NCBI RefSeq assembly: GCF_017573465.1
Contig: NZ_JAGEPF010000014.1
Coordinates: 1 to 64,000 of the forward strand
DNA: 64,000 nucleotides
DNA from: Actinomadura violacea
GTDB taxonomy: Bacteria; Actinomycetota; Actinomycetes; Streptosporangiales; Streptosporangiaceae
Direction: 5' to 3'
The notes below the pieces were generated by a model. That model saw nothing but the letters and a program-made list of their open reading frames with translations, searched no databases and was not told the DNA's origin. Each line of letters starts with the position of its first letter. Within the stretch, counting starts at the first letter, position 1. A program made the translations under genes and the position numbers. This document shows positions 26,888 through 34,543 of this stretch, one piece after another.

Positions 26888-28051
26888 ATGGTCGGGAGGT
26901 TCTGGGACTGGCTGCGCGGCAGGAAACCGCTGGTCGACGCCTTTTTCGCGGCCCCGCTGGTGCTGGTGTCCCTGCCCGCGTGGCTGGGGGACGCGCAGGC
27001 GGTGCCGAGGCTGGAGTACTTCGCGCTGACGGTCGGGCTCGTCGCGCCGCTGGTGATGCGGCGGACGTTCCCGCGGACGGTCTTCGCCGTGGTGGCGCTG
27101 ATCAGCTGCGTCCAGTGCCTCGTCGGTACGGTCCCCATCCCGGCGAACATGGCGGTGCTGATGGGCGTGTACACGGTCGCGGCCGGCTTCCCGTTCCGCT
27201 GGGGGCTGGCGGCGGCTTTGACGGCCGAGGTGGGCGCGGGCATGGCGGCGGTGCGGTACGCCTCGGGCACCGACGGCCAGCGGTCGACATTGCTGATGCT
27301 GTCGGTGCTGGTGGCGGGCGTGTGGATCCTCGGGCTGCACATCCGGACGCGGCGCGCCTACCTGAGTTCGCTGGAGGAGCGGGCGGCGCGGCTCGAGCAG
27401 GAGCGCGACGCCGAGGTGAAGATGGCGATGGCGGCGGAGCGGGCCCGGATCGCCCGGGAGCTGCACGACGTGGTGGCGCACAACGTCAGCGTGATCGTCG
27501 TCCAGGCGGACGGCGCGTCCTTCGCGATCGACACGGACGTCGCGCGGGCCCGGAAGGCGCTGGAAGCGATCTCGCAGACGGGCCGCCACGCGCTGGCGGA
27601 GATGCGGCGGCTGCTCGGGGTGCTGCGGGAGAGCGACGACGCGGGGGCGTACGCGCCGCAGCCGGGCGTGGCGGAGCTGGACGACCTGGTCGAGCAGGTG
27701 CGGTCCTCGGGGCTGCCGGTGACGTACGAGGTCGCGGGTTCGCCCCCGGACATGTCGGAGGGCCGGCAGCTGACGGTGTTCCGGATCGTGCAGGAGGCGC
27801 TGACCAACACCCTCAAGCACGGCGGGCCGCGCGTGGCGGCGACGGTCCGGCTTCGGTACGCGGGTGACGCGGTCGAGGTCCGGGTGCACGACGACGGTCG
27901 GGGCGCGGCGGCGGCCGGTGACGGGCGCGGTCACGGGCTCGTGGGGATGCGCGAGCGCGCGGCGGTGTACGGCGGGAGCGTGCGCGCCGCGCCGCGTCCG
28001 GGCGGCGGTTTCGAGGTGGTCGCGCGAATCCCGACCGGCGAGGCCGCGTGA
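26888..28051 (+). CDS. Sensor histidine kinase, NarL-partner (HisKA_3) type
   Basis: 387 aa. Five or six membrane helices (about 15-160) with tiny loops, then a short coiled coil (EERAARLEQERD). The phosphoacceptor His is near 193 in ARELHDVVAHNVS. The C-terminal ATPase has the N box QEALTNTLKH, DDGRG and GHGLVGMRERAAVYGG. Such kinases sense membrane or envelope stress through the helices. ATG 26888 has no ribosome site and a TACGCT -10-like box upstream, so it may be leaderless; GTG 26882 is in frame. The response regulator follows after 205 bp. Confidence 0.93.
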   Translation: MVGRFWDWLRGRKPLVDAFFAAPLVLVSLPAWLGDAQAVPRLEYFALTVGLVAPLVMRRTFPRTVFAVVALISCVQCLVGTVPIPANMAVLMGVYTVAAGFPFRWGLAAALTAEVGAGMAAVRYASGTDGQRSTLLMLSVLVAGVWILGLHIRTRRAYLSSLEERAARLEQERDAEVKMAMAAERARIARELHDVVAHNVSVIVVQADGASFAIDTDVARARKALEAISQTGRHALAEMRRLLGVLRESDDAGAYAPQPGVAELDDLVEQVRSSGLPVTYEVAGSPPDMSEGRQLTVFRIVQEALTNTLKHGGPRVAATVRLRYAGDAVEVRVHDDGRGAAAAGDGRGHGLVGMRERAAVYGGSVRAAPRPGGGFEVVARIPTGEAA

Positions 28052-28256
28052 CCCGGCGCCGCCTCCCGGCCGCCGTGTCCGCGGCCGAGCACGCGCGAAC
28101 CACGAGGCAGCGGCGGTGTTGTTTGGGGCCGGGGCGTGCGGGTGGGAGCGTAGGGCGTGGAGGGCGGGCGCCTGGTATGTCGATGGGGCCGTTCGCGGCC
28201 GGGGCCGCTGCGGGCCGGCGATCAGAGCGCCGCGGCGGAGGTTAAGAGGAGGCCTG

Positions 28257-28997
28257 ATGGAGATGGACGACGAGCTGGACACCGGGCCGATCCGGGTCGT
28301 GCTGGTGGACGACCAGGAGCTGGTGCGGGCCGGTTTCACGATGGTGCTGGACGCGCAGCCCGACATCGAGGTGGTGGGCGAGGCGGGGGACGGGCAGCAG
28401 GCCCTCGACCTGCTGCGGACGACGGCCGCGGACGTGGTGCTGATGGACGTGCGGATGCCGCGGATGGACGGCATCGAGGCGACGCGGCGGGTGGTGTCCG
28501 GGGAGTGGGGCGGGGCCGGCGCCGGCGGGGCGGCCCCCGACGGCGGTCCCAAGGTGATCATCCTGACGACGTTCGACCTGGACGAGTACGCGTTCGCGGC
28601 GATCAAGGCGGGCGCGGGCGGCTTCCTGCTGAAGGACGCGGGGCCGGCGCAGCTGATCGAGGCGATCAAGGCGGTGCACTCGGGGGACGCGGTGGTGGCG
28701 CCGAGCACCACCAAGCGGCTGCTCGACCGGTTCGCGCTGCACCTGCCGGACAGCGAGGAGCGGGCGAGCGGGGCGCTGGACAGCCTGACCGAGCGGGAGG
28801 GCGAGGTGCTGCGGCTGGTGGCGCGGGGGATGTCGAACGCGGAGATCGCCGCGCGGCTGTTCGTGTCGGAGGCGACCGTGAAGACGCACATGGGCCGGAT
28901 CCTGATGAAGCTGGGGCTCCGGGACCGGGTGCAGGCGGTCGTGTTCGCCTATGAGACAGGTCTGGTCAAAAGCGGTCAGAGCGGTGACGCTTGGTAA
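28257..28997 (+). CDS. LuxR/NarL-type response regulator
   Basis: 246 aa. A receiver domain at about 11-135 has the acidic pocket DDQ, the phosphoacceptor Asp 64 in LMDVRMP, and the Lys in LLKDAG. A Gly/Ala-rich insert (about 85-98) is longer than usual for the family. The C-terminal LuxR helix-turn-helix reads LTEREGEVLRLVARGMSNAEIA (core RGMSNAEIA) and ATVKTHMGRILMKLGLRDR (core TVKTHMGRIL). AGGAGG lies 4 nt before the ATG. It pairs with the preceding kinase. The ABC exporter genes 1.4 kb downstream are possible targets. Confidence 0.95.
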   Translation: MEMDDELDTGPIRVVLVDDQELVRAGFTMVLDAQPDIEVVGEAGDGQQALDLLRTTAADVVLMDVRMPRMDGIEATRRVVSGEWGGAGAGGAAPDGGPKVIILTTFDLDEYAFAAIKAGAGGFLLKDAGPAQLIEAIKAVHSGDAVVAPSTTKRLLDRFALHLPDSEERASGALDSLTEREGEVLRLVARGMSNAEIAARLFVSEATVKTHMGRILMKLGLRDRVQAVVFAYETGLVKSGQSGDAW

Positions 28998-29002
28998 GTC
29001 CA

Positions 29003-29026
29003 TGATCACCTACTGGTGATCAATTG
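29003..29026 (+). promoter_or_regulatory. Inverted repeat plus GTGATCANTTG motif upstream of the first chaplin
   Basis: TGATCACC (29003-29010), TACT, GGTGATCA (29015-29022) is a perfect inverted repeat. Its right arm starts GTGATCAATTG (29016-29026), the motif also seen at 5649 and 29664. It may be the end of the response regulator transcript, an operator, or both. Confidence 0.5.
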
Positions 29027-29087
29027 CCGCCGAGCTGAGCCGCATCGGCGACGTAGCTGAACGTAGCGGGGTATCTACTGTACGCGA

Positions 29088-29136
29088 CGCCCTCTGAGGG
29101 CGGCTTCGAAAAATTCGCTTTCGGGCCGTCGGCCCG
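29088..29136 (+). promoter_or_regulatory. Structured leader of the first chaplin mRNA
   Basis: Two hairpins: CGCCCTC/GAGGGCG (29088-29102) and CGGGCC/GGCCCG (29122-29136), followed by a GGGAGGA ribosome site at 29141-29147. The same two hairpins and spacing precede the second chaplin. Confidence 0.6.
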
Positions 29137-29152
29137 GTACGGGAGGACTCTC

Positions 29153-29449
29153 GTGTTCAACAAGCTCGTCGCCACCGGCATCGTCGGTTTCGCGATGGTC
29201 GGTTCGGCCCTGGGCGCGGCGCCCGCGTACGCCGGTGGCTGGGACCACGGCCACCACGGCAAGGACCACGGCAAGGGCCACGGCCAGTTCAACGGCAACC
29301 ACACCAGCGGGAACTTCTCGATCCTGGGTGGCAACCAGATCAACGTCCCGATCTCGGTTCCGGTCGACGTCTGCGGCAACGCGGTCGGTGCGGTTCTCGG
29401 CATCGCGGCCGCGCACTGCAAGGGCGGCGCGTCCGTTCACAACGGCTGA
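29153..29449 (+). CDS. Chaplin-family hydrophobic surface protein, His-rich
   Basis: 98 aa. A signal peptide ends near APAYA (residue 27). A His/Gly/Lys linker follows (about 29-50), then one chaplin domain (about 52-95) with two cysteines at 74 and 89 and the typical GNFSILGGNQINVPISVPVDVCGNAV pattern (core GGNQINVP and DVCGNAV). Short chaplins are secreted and self-assemble into amyloid-like fibrils that coat aerial hyphae and spores. The GTG start has GGGAGGA 5 nt upstream. It is a recent duplicate of the next gene. The His-rich linker is unusual. Confidence 0.92.
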   Translation: MFNKLVATGIVGFAMVGSALGAAPAYAGGWDHGHHGKDHGKGHGQFNGNHTSGNFSILGGNQINVPISVPVDVCGNAVGAVLGIAAAHCKGGASVHNG

Positions 29450-29542
29450 TCCGTCCACGGCGACTGATCCGTCCACAGCGGCCGATCCGTCCGCAACGGC
29501 CGATCCGCCGCGCCGGGCGTGGGAAGCGGCCCGGTGGCGAAT

Positions 29543-29574
29543 GCGCCGGAGGCCTCGCAGGGGGCTTCCGGCGC
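29543..29574 (+). terminator. Terminator after the first chaplin
   Basis: GCGCCGGAGGCC (29543-29554) pairs with GGCTTCCGGCGC (29563-29574) with one G-T wobble. The loop is 8 nt. Confidence 0.75.
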
Positions 29575-29663
29575 GTTCGCGGGGATCGCCGGTTCGCTCG
29601 CGCGCGATCCGGCGAGGAGACAGGCCGGGAAAAGCAGGCATATCGGCTACGCTTTGTAACGGC

Positions 29664-29674
29664 GTGATCACTTG
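29664..29674 (+). promoter_or_regulatory. GTGATCANTTG motif upstream of the second chaplin
   Basis: GTGATCACTTG, with CTACGCTTTGTA at 29648-29659 just before it. The same two-part arrangement stands before the NlpC/P60 gene at 5636-5659. Confidence 0.5.
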
Positions 29675-29749
29675 TTGGCGACTATTTGCCGTCATGCTGG
29701 ACCGCTCTATTGGCTTACCGCAGAGTAGCTGGGTAACTACCGTACGCGA

Positions 29750-29799
29750 CGCCCTCTAGAGGGCGGCTTCCGAAATATTCGCTTCGGGCCCTCGGCCCG
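29750..29799 (+). promoter_or_regulatory. Structured leader of the second chaplin mRNA
   Basis: The perfect palindrome CGCCCTCTAGAGGGCG (29750-29765) and the hairpin CGGGCC/GGCCCG (29785-29799), then GGGAGGA. These match the first chaplin's leader hairpins in order and spacing. Confidence 0.6.
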
Positions 29800-29815
29800 G
29801 TACGGGAGGACTCTC

Positions 29816-30106
29816 GTGTTCAAGAAGCTCGCCGCCACCGGCATCCTCGGTTTCGCGGTCGCCGGTTCTGTCCTGGCCGCAGCGCCCGCGTACGCCGGTG
29901 GCTGGGACCACGGCCACGGCAAGGACCACGGCCACGGCCACGGCCAGTTCAACGGCAACCACACCAGCGGCAACTTCTCCATCCTGGGTGGCAACCAGAT
30001 CAACGCCCCGATCTCGATCCCGATCGACGTGTGCGGCAACGCCGTCGCCGTGATCGGCATCGCGGGCGCCGGCTGCAAGGGCGGCGCGTCCGTCCACAAC
30101 GGCTGA
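29816..30106 (+). CDS. Chaplin-family hydrophobic surface protein, His-rich (second copy)
   Basis: 96 aa, closely similar to the chaplin at 29153. The signal peptide ends near APAYA, the His-rich linker spans about 29-47, and the chaplin domain carries cysteines at 73 and 87. The chaplin core differs mainly by conservative changes (VPISVPV to APISIPI), so both copies are under protein-level selection. It starts with GTG behind an identical ribosome site. Secretion to the hyphal surface is inferred from the family. The final ASVHNG is identical in both copies. Confidence 0.92.
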   Translation: MFKKLAATGILGFAVAGSVLAAAPAYAGGWDHGHGKDHGHGHGQFNGNHTSGNFSILGGNQINAPISIPIDVCGNAVAVIGIAGAGCKGGASVHNG

Positions 30107-30436
30107 TCTGCCGCGCCGGGCGCGCAACGGCCCGGCACTGAGGCGCCGGAGGTCCCACGGGGGCCTCCGGCGCCTTCATGTCCGCGGTGGACGTGCCCTT
30201 GATGATCGGATGCGCTGGTCGGGGCGGACATTCCGGGGGGCCGGCGGTGGCGAGGCGGGTCGGGCGGCCGCGGCGGGTCGGCGGCCAGGCTGACGGATTC
30301 GTACGTCTCAGGTCGTACGGCGCGCGCGCCCGGGCAGCCGGAAGGCTGACCCGGAGCGGAGCCGCTCGGCCGATGGCAGCGGGGCCGCGGATTCCTAGCG
30401 TTGATCACGGTCGTATCCGTCCATGAAGGAGTCACC
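30107..30436. other. Region between second chaplin and ABC operon (330 bp)
   Basis: It holds the chaplin terminator (30141-30176), then a repeat of two CGTACG palindromes 8 bp apart (30300-30319), and a TAGCGT -10-like box (30397-30402) with a weak -35, about 35 bp before the ABC gene. No gene is seen. Confidence 0.55.
30141..30176 (+). terminator. Terminator after the second chaplin
   Basis: AGGCGCCGGAGG (30141-30152) pairs perfectly with CCTCCGGCGCCT (30164-30175); loop 11 nt, followed by T. Confidence 0.85.
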
Positions 30437-31210
30437 GTGACCAGCACGTTCACCAGCCCGTCCGGGGGAGCGCCCCATGCCGCGGCGCCGCCGGCGGTCG
30501 CCGCCACCGGGGTGTCCAAGGTGTACGGGTCGGGTGATGCGGCCGTGCGGGCGCTGCACGAGGTCAGCGTCGGGTTCGCGCGCGGCGCGTTCACCGCGAT
30601 CATGGGCCCGTCCGGGTCCGGGAAGTCGACGCTGATGCACTGCCTGGCCGGGCTGGACACGGTCACCGCCGGGCGGATCGTGCTGGGCGACGCGGAGATC
30701 ACCGGGATGGGCGACCGGCAGCTGACGATGCTGCGCCGCGACCGGGTCGGGTTCGTCTTCCAGGCGTTCAACCTGCTGCCGACGCTCACCGCCGAGCAGA
30801 ACATCCTGCTGCCGCTGGAGCTGGCGGGACGCAAGCCGGACCGGGCCTGGCTCGACCAGGTCGTCGACGTGGTGGGGCTGCGGGACCGGCTGGGGCACCG
30901 GCCGTCGGAGCTGTCGGGCGGCCAGCAGCAGCGGGTCGCGTGCGCGCGCGCCCTCGTCGCCCGCCCCGAGGTGATCTTCGCGGACGAGCCGACCGGCAAC
31001 CTGGACTCGCGGGCGGGCGCGGAGGTGCTGGGGTTCCTGCGCGCCTCGGTCCGCGAGATGGGGCGGACGATCGTGATGGTGACGCACGACCCGGTGGCGG
31101 CGTCCTACGCCGACCGGGTGGTGTTCCTGCGCGACGGCGTGATCACGTCCGAGCTGCTGCGGCCGACCCCGGACGCGGTGCTGGACCGGCTGAAGAGCCT
31201 GGGGGCCTGA
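30437..31210 (+). CDS. ABC transporter ATP-binding protein (MacB/LolD-like)
   Basis: 257 aa. Walker A GPSGSGKS at 57-64, the Q-loop FVFQAFNLLPTLTAEQN (core FQAFNLLP), signature LSGGQQQR, Walker B VIFADEPT, and the switch His in VTHDP. The FQAFNLLPTLT pattern is typical of the MacB/LolD/FtsE-like group of mechanotransmission ABC exporters. GTG 30437 has AAGGAG 5 nt upstream. The permease follows after 4 bp. Confidence 0.95.
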   Translation: MTSTFTSPSGGAPHAAAPPAVAATGVSKVYGSGDAAVRALHEVSVGFARGAFTAIMGPSGSGKSTLMHCLAGLDTVTAGRIVLGDAEITGMGDRQLTMLRRDRVGFVFQAFNLLPTLTAEQNILLPLELAGRKPDRAWLDQVVDVVGLRDRLGHRPSELSGGQQQRVACARALVARPEVIFADEPTGNLDSRAGAEVLGFLRASVREMGRTIVMVTHDPVAASYADRVVFLRDGVITSELLRPTPDAVLDRLKSLGA

Positions 31211-31214
31211 CCCG

Positions 31215-33746
31215 ATGCTGAGGACGACGCTGGCGGGCCTGCGGGCCCACAAGCTGCGCCTGCTGCTGACGGCGGTGGCCATCACCCTCGGCGTGGGCTT
31301 CATCTCCGGCACGTTCGTGCTGACCGACACGATGAACCAGGGCGTCGCGCGGACGTTCGCGCGGTCGGCCGACAAGGTCGACGTCGCGGTCCAGCCCGAC
31401 GGCGGGTCGGGCGCCGGCCTGAAGGACGAGCCCGGCATCCCGCTGGACGTCCTGCCCCGCGTCAAGGCGGTGCCCGGCGTGACGCAGGCGCTCGGCACGG
31501 TGCGCGGGGACGCGGCGCTGGTCGGCAAGGACGGCAAGACCGTCGGCGACCTCCCGACCGTCGGGATCTCGGTGCCGTCCGGGAGGCTGCTGCGCTACGA
31601 CGTCACCAAGGGCCGGACGCCGGCGGGCGCGTCGGAGGCCGTGCTCGGCAAGGACCTCGCGGACCGGTCGGGCTACAAGGTCGGCGACGCGGTCACGGTC
31701 CTGGACCACGCGAACCGTCCGCACCGCTTCACCGTCGTGGGGCTGGTCGACTTCGGCATCGACGAGGAGGCGGGCGCCCGGGGCGGCGTTGGCTTCGACG
31801 GCGCGACCGCCCTGGCGATGACGGGCGAGAAGAAGTACAAGGAGATCGACGTCCTCGGCGGGAGCAAGCCGGCCGTGAAGGCGGCGGTCGGCGGCGAGTA
31901 CGAGGTCTACACCGGCAAGGAGCTGGGGAAGCGGCTCGCGGACGCGGCGGGCGCCCAGACCGAGATCATCCAGGCCGGGCTGCTGATCTTCGGGCTGGTC
32001 GCGATGCTGGTCTCCGCGCTGGTCATCTACAACACGTTCTCGATCCTGATCGCGCAGCGGATGCGGGAGATGGCGCTGCTGCGCTGCGTCGGCGCGACCC
32101 GCCGGCAGGTGTTCGGCGGCGTGGTCGTCGAGGCGTTCGCGGTCGGGCTCGCCGGGTCGCTGCTCGGCATCCTCGCGGGGGCCGGGCTCGGCGCCGGAGC
32201 GATCGCGGTCATCTCCGGGCTGACCGACAAGGTGCGGATGGACGGGCTCGCCCTGTCGGCCCGGACGATCGCCATCGGCCTCGCGGTGGGCGTGGCCGTG
32301 ACCGTGCTGTCCGCGCTGCTGCCGGCCCGGTCGGCGACGCGCGTCGCGCCGGTCGCGGCGCTGCGCTCGGAGCTGGAGCCGGGCGCCGGGCGGTTCCGGC
32401 TCGGCCCGGTCCGGACGGTCCTGGCCGCGCTGCTCGGCCTGGCCGGCCTCGGGCTCGGCGTCATGGGGTCAGTGACGATGGAGAAGGGCGAGATCGCGAT
32501 GTACACGGTCGCGCTCGCCGGGGCCGTGTTCTTCCTCGCCGTGGTGACCGCGATGCCCGCGCTGGTGCGTCCGCTCGGACGGCTCGCCGGGGCCGTCCCG
32601 TCCCGGCTCGGCGGGGTCCCGGCGCGACTCGCGGTGGAGAACGCGCGCCGGTCCCCGCGCCGCACCGCCACCACGACGATCGCGCTGACCGTCGGCATCG
32701 GGCTGATGTGCCTGTTCGCCGTCGTCGCGGCGAGCAGCAAGGCGACGTCGTCGCAGAAGCTCGCCGAGCAGTACCCGGCGGAGTTCCAGGTGCAGACGCG
32801 GACCGGCGACGGCGGCGGACGGGCCCCGCAGGGGCTCACCGAGGCGCTCCAGAAGCGGCCGGAGTTCTCCGACGTGTTCGAGTTGCTGGCCAAGGACGCC
32901 AAGGTCGACGGCAAGGGGACCAACGTCGCGAGCCTGACCGGGACGGCGCTCGGGACCGTCCTCAAGCCGAAGATCGTGCACGGGCCGGCGTCCGCGCTGA
33001 CGGCGGGCGGGCTGAAGCCGGGCACGGGGATCGTGGAGGAGGGGGTCGCGAAGGCGCACGGGATGAGCGTCGGGCAGACGGTGCGGGTCAGGACCGCGCA
33101 CGGCACCGCCCCCGTGAAGATCACCGCGGTGTTCAGCACGCCGGCGACCACCCTCGGCGCGCTGCTCGTCCCCGAAGCCGACTTCGCCCGCTACTTCGCC
33201 TCGCCCGACGACTCGGCGATCTACATCAAGGACAAGGACGGAATCTCGGCCGACGCCGCGCGCAAGGCCGTCGAGGCGGCCGCGCGCCCCTACCCGGCCG
33301 CGAAGGTGTACTCGTCCGCCGAGTTCGAGAAGAGCGTGAGCGACGCCATCGACATGATGCTGATGATCTTCGGCGGGCTGCTCGGCCTGGCGATCGTCAT
33401 CGCGCTGTTCGGCATCGCCAACACGCTGACGCTGTCGGTGGTGGAGCGGACCCGCGAGTCGGCGCTGCTGCGCGCCCTGGGCCTCACCCGCCGCCAGCTG
33501 CGCCGGATGCTCTCGGTGGAGGCGCTGGTCATGGCGGTGATCGGCGCGTTCACCGGGGTCGTGCTCGGAGTGGCGTTCGGCTGGGCGGCGACCAACGCGA
33601 TGGAGGACGGCGCGAGCTTCGCGCTGCCGTACCTGCAGGTGGCGGGGTTCGTGGTGCTGGCGGGCGCGGCCGGCGTGCTCGCCGCGGTGATGCCCGCGCG
33701 CCGGGCGGCCAGGGCGTCGATCGTGGAGTCCCTCGCGCACGACTGA
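31215..33746 (+). CDS. FtsX-like ABC transporter permease, two MacB-type repeats
   Basis: 843 aa. An N-terminal helix (about 18-40), a large extracellular domain, three helices (about 255-380), a central helix pair, a second extracellular domain, and three C-terminal helices (about 710-830). The GATRRQVFGGV and GLTRRQLRRML coupling segments recur before each helix triplet, the FtsX/MacB signature. Such pumps move peptides, lipoproteins or drugs from the membrane, often as part of envelope-stress responses. It is the second gene of the operon. The substrate cannot be told. Confidence 0.93.
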   Translation: MLRTTLAGLRAHKLRLLLTAVAITLGVGFISGTFVLTDTMNQGVARTFARSADKVDVAVQPDGGSGAGLKDEPGIPLDVLPRVKAVPGVTQALGTVRGDAALVGKDGKTVGDLPTVGISVPSGRLLRYDVTKGRTPAGASEAVLGKDLADRSGYKVGDAVTVLDHANRPHRFTVVGLVDFGIDEEAGARGGVGFDGATALAMTGEKKYKEIDVLGGSKPAVKAAVGGEYEVYTGKELGKRLADAAGAQTEIIQAGLLIFGLVAMLVSALVIYNTFSILIAQRMREMALLRCVGATRRQVFGGVVVEAFAVGLAGSLLGILAGAGLGAGAIAVISGLTDKVRMDGLALSARTIAIGLAVGVAVTVLSALLPARSATRVAPVAALRSELEPGAGRFRLGPVRTVLAALLGLAGLGLGVMGSVTMEKGEIAMYTVALAGAVFFLAVVTAMPALVRPLGRLAGAVPSRLGGVPARLAVENARRSPRRTATTTIALTVGIGLMCLFAVVAASSKATSSQKLAEQYPAEFQVQTRTGDGGGRAPQGLTEALQKRPEFSDVFELLAKDAKVDGKGTNVASLTGTALGTVLKPKIVHGPASALTAGGLKPGTGIVEEGVAKAHGMSVGQTVRVRTAHGTAPVKITAVFSTPATTLGALLVPEADFARYFASPDDSAIYIKDKDGISADAARKAVEAAARPYPAAKVYSSAEFEKSVSDAIDMMLMIFGGLLGLAIVIALFGIANTLTLSVVERTRESALLRALGLTRRQLRRMLSVEALVMAVIGAFTGVVLGVAFGWAATNAMEDGASFALPYLQVAGFVVLAGAAGVLAAVMPARRAARASIVESLAHD

Positions 33747-33778
33747 CCCGGCCGCAGATTGTGCACGGAATGTGACGA

Positions 33779-33813
33779 GCGCCCGGATTCGGAGAGTCAC
33801 CGAATCCGGGCGC
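33779..33813. terminator. Strong terminator between ABC permease and small secreted gene
   Basis: GCGCCCGGATTCGG (33779-33792), loop AGAGTCA, CCGAATCCGGGCGC (33800-33813). A 14-bp perfect stem between convergent genes. Confidence 0.9.
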
Positions 33814-33952
33814 GTCGCGTGGCGGACGATCCTCCGCCCCGCCGCGGGGACGGCGTTGCGGCGGGGCGGAGGTGCCGCGGGAATCGCCCTAGGGGCGGCC
33901 GGGCAGGGTCCGGCCCCGGGCCGCCGGGCGGCCCCGCGGTCGCGTCACCTCG

Positions 33953-34228
33953 TCACCAGCGGTGCCCGATCCAGCCGCCGGCGCCGCTGTGGTTGTGCCC
34001 GTTGTACACGTGGTTGCCGTTGCAGCCGGTCCCGGACTGGCTTCCGACGGAGACCGAGCCGCAGGTCACGCCGTAACCGCCGACGATCATGACGTTCGTC
34101 GTGTTGCCCACGGCGGTGTTGTGGTTGTAGGTGTCGGCGTTGGCCGGAGCGGCGGCGAAGGCCGTCCCCGCGAGGGTCGCGACGACCGCACCGGTCTTGA
34201 GGGCTGTCCTGATCAAAGTCTGCTCCAT
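33953..34228 (-). CDS. Small secreted protein, two cysteines, His/Asn/Gly-rich end
   Basis: 91 aa. A classical signal peptide (TALKTGAVVATLAGTAFAAAPANA, core VVATLAGTAF) with cleavage after ANA near 31. The mature part is about 60 residues with two cysteines, repeated Asn/Gly/Val, and a His/Asn-rich end (NGNHVYNGHNHSG). It resembles a chaplin in size and secretion but lacks the chaplin core, so I do not call it one. A perfect 16-bp palindrome lies 48 bp upstream. The ribosome site is weak. Function unknown. Confidence 0.7.
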   Translation of the reverse strand: MEQTLIRTALKTGAVVATLAGTAFAAAPANADTYNHNTAVGNTTNVMIVGGYGVTCGSVSVGSQSGTGCNGNHVYNGHNHSGAGGWIGHRW

Positions 34229-34543
34229 CTCGTCGGGGGCGGAGCGCCCTGGTCATTGCTTGCCATTCACCTTGCGTGACGACGTCGTCACAGACATGGT
34301 TACGCCGCGCTTCCGGGTCGCCGCAAGGGTTCACGATCCGTCACCCGCGAACTGTGACCGTCCCGCCGACACGGACGTTACGACGGGTAGCCGGACCGTC
34401 ACCGATGTGTGATGGTGTTCGCGGCGCCCGTGCCGTCAGGGCGTCCGCGAATCGCCGGAAGACCCACCGGAACGCGCGCCGGCGGCCCGCGGGTACGCTG
34501 GGCGCGCACGTCCGGTACCTACCTCGAGGACTGGAACGAACAG
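34229..34543. other. Divergent region, small secreted gene and DUF2520 gene (315 bp)
   Basis: It contains the palindrome GTGACGACGTCGTCAC (34276-34291) and several scattered GTCAC/GTGAC words (about 34338, 34365, 34397). The DUF2520 gene has GAGGA at 34526-34530, 13 nt before its ATG. No gene is evident. Confidence 0.5.
34276..34291. promoter_or_regulatory. Perfect 16-bp palindrome, operator candidate
   Basis: GTGACGACGTCGTCAC, centred 55 bp upstream of the small secreted gene's ATG. GTCAC half-sites recur downstream. No binding protein can be named. Confidence 0.5.

Larger units (their letters stand above)
29450..29815. other. Inter-chaplin region (366 bp)
   Basis: Repeated ATCCGTCC/GATCCG stretches follow the first gene, then its terminator (29543-29574). 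The promoter/leader of the second chaplin contains CTACGCTTTGTA plus GTGATCACTTG (29648-29674) and its two leader hairpins (29750-29799). No gene is seen. Confidence 0.6.

Noticed and set aside
29003..29022. BldD binding site
   Set aside because: The TCACC/GGTGA arms are arranged with a 4-bp centre, one base longer than the BldD consensus I recall; kept as an unassigned inverted repeat.
33953..34228. Third chaplin
   Set aside because: Secreted and Cys-paired, but the GGNQINVP/DVCGNAV core of chaplins is missing.
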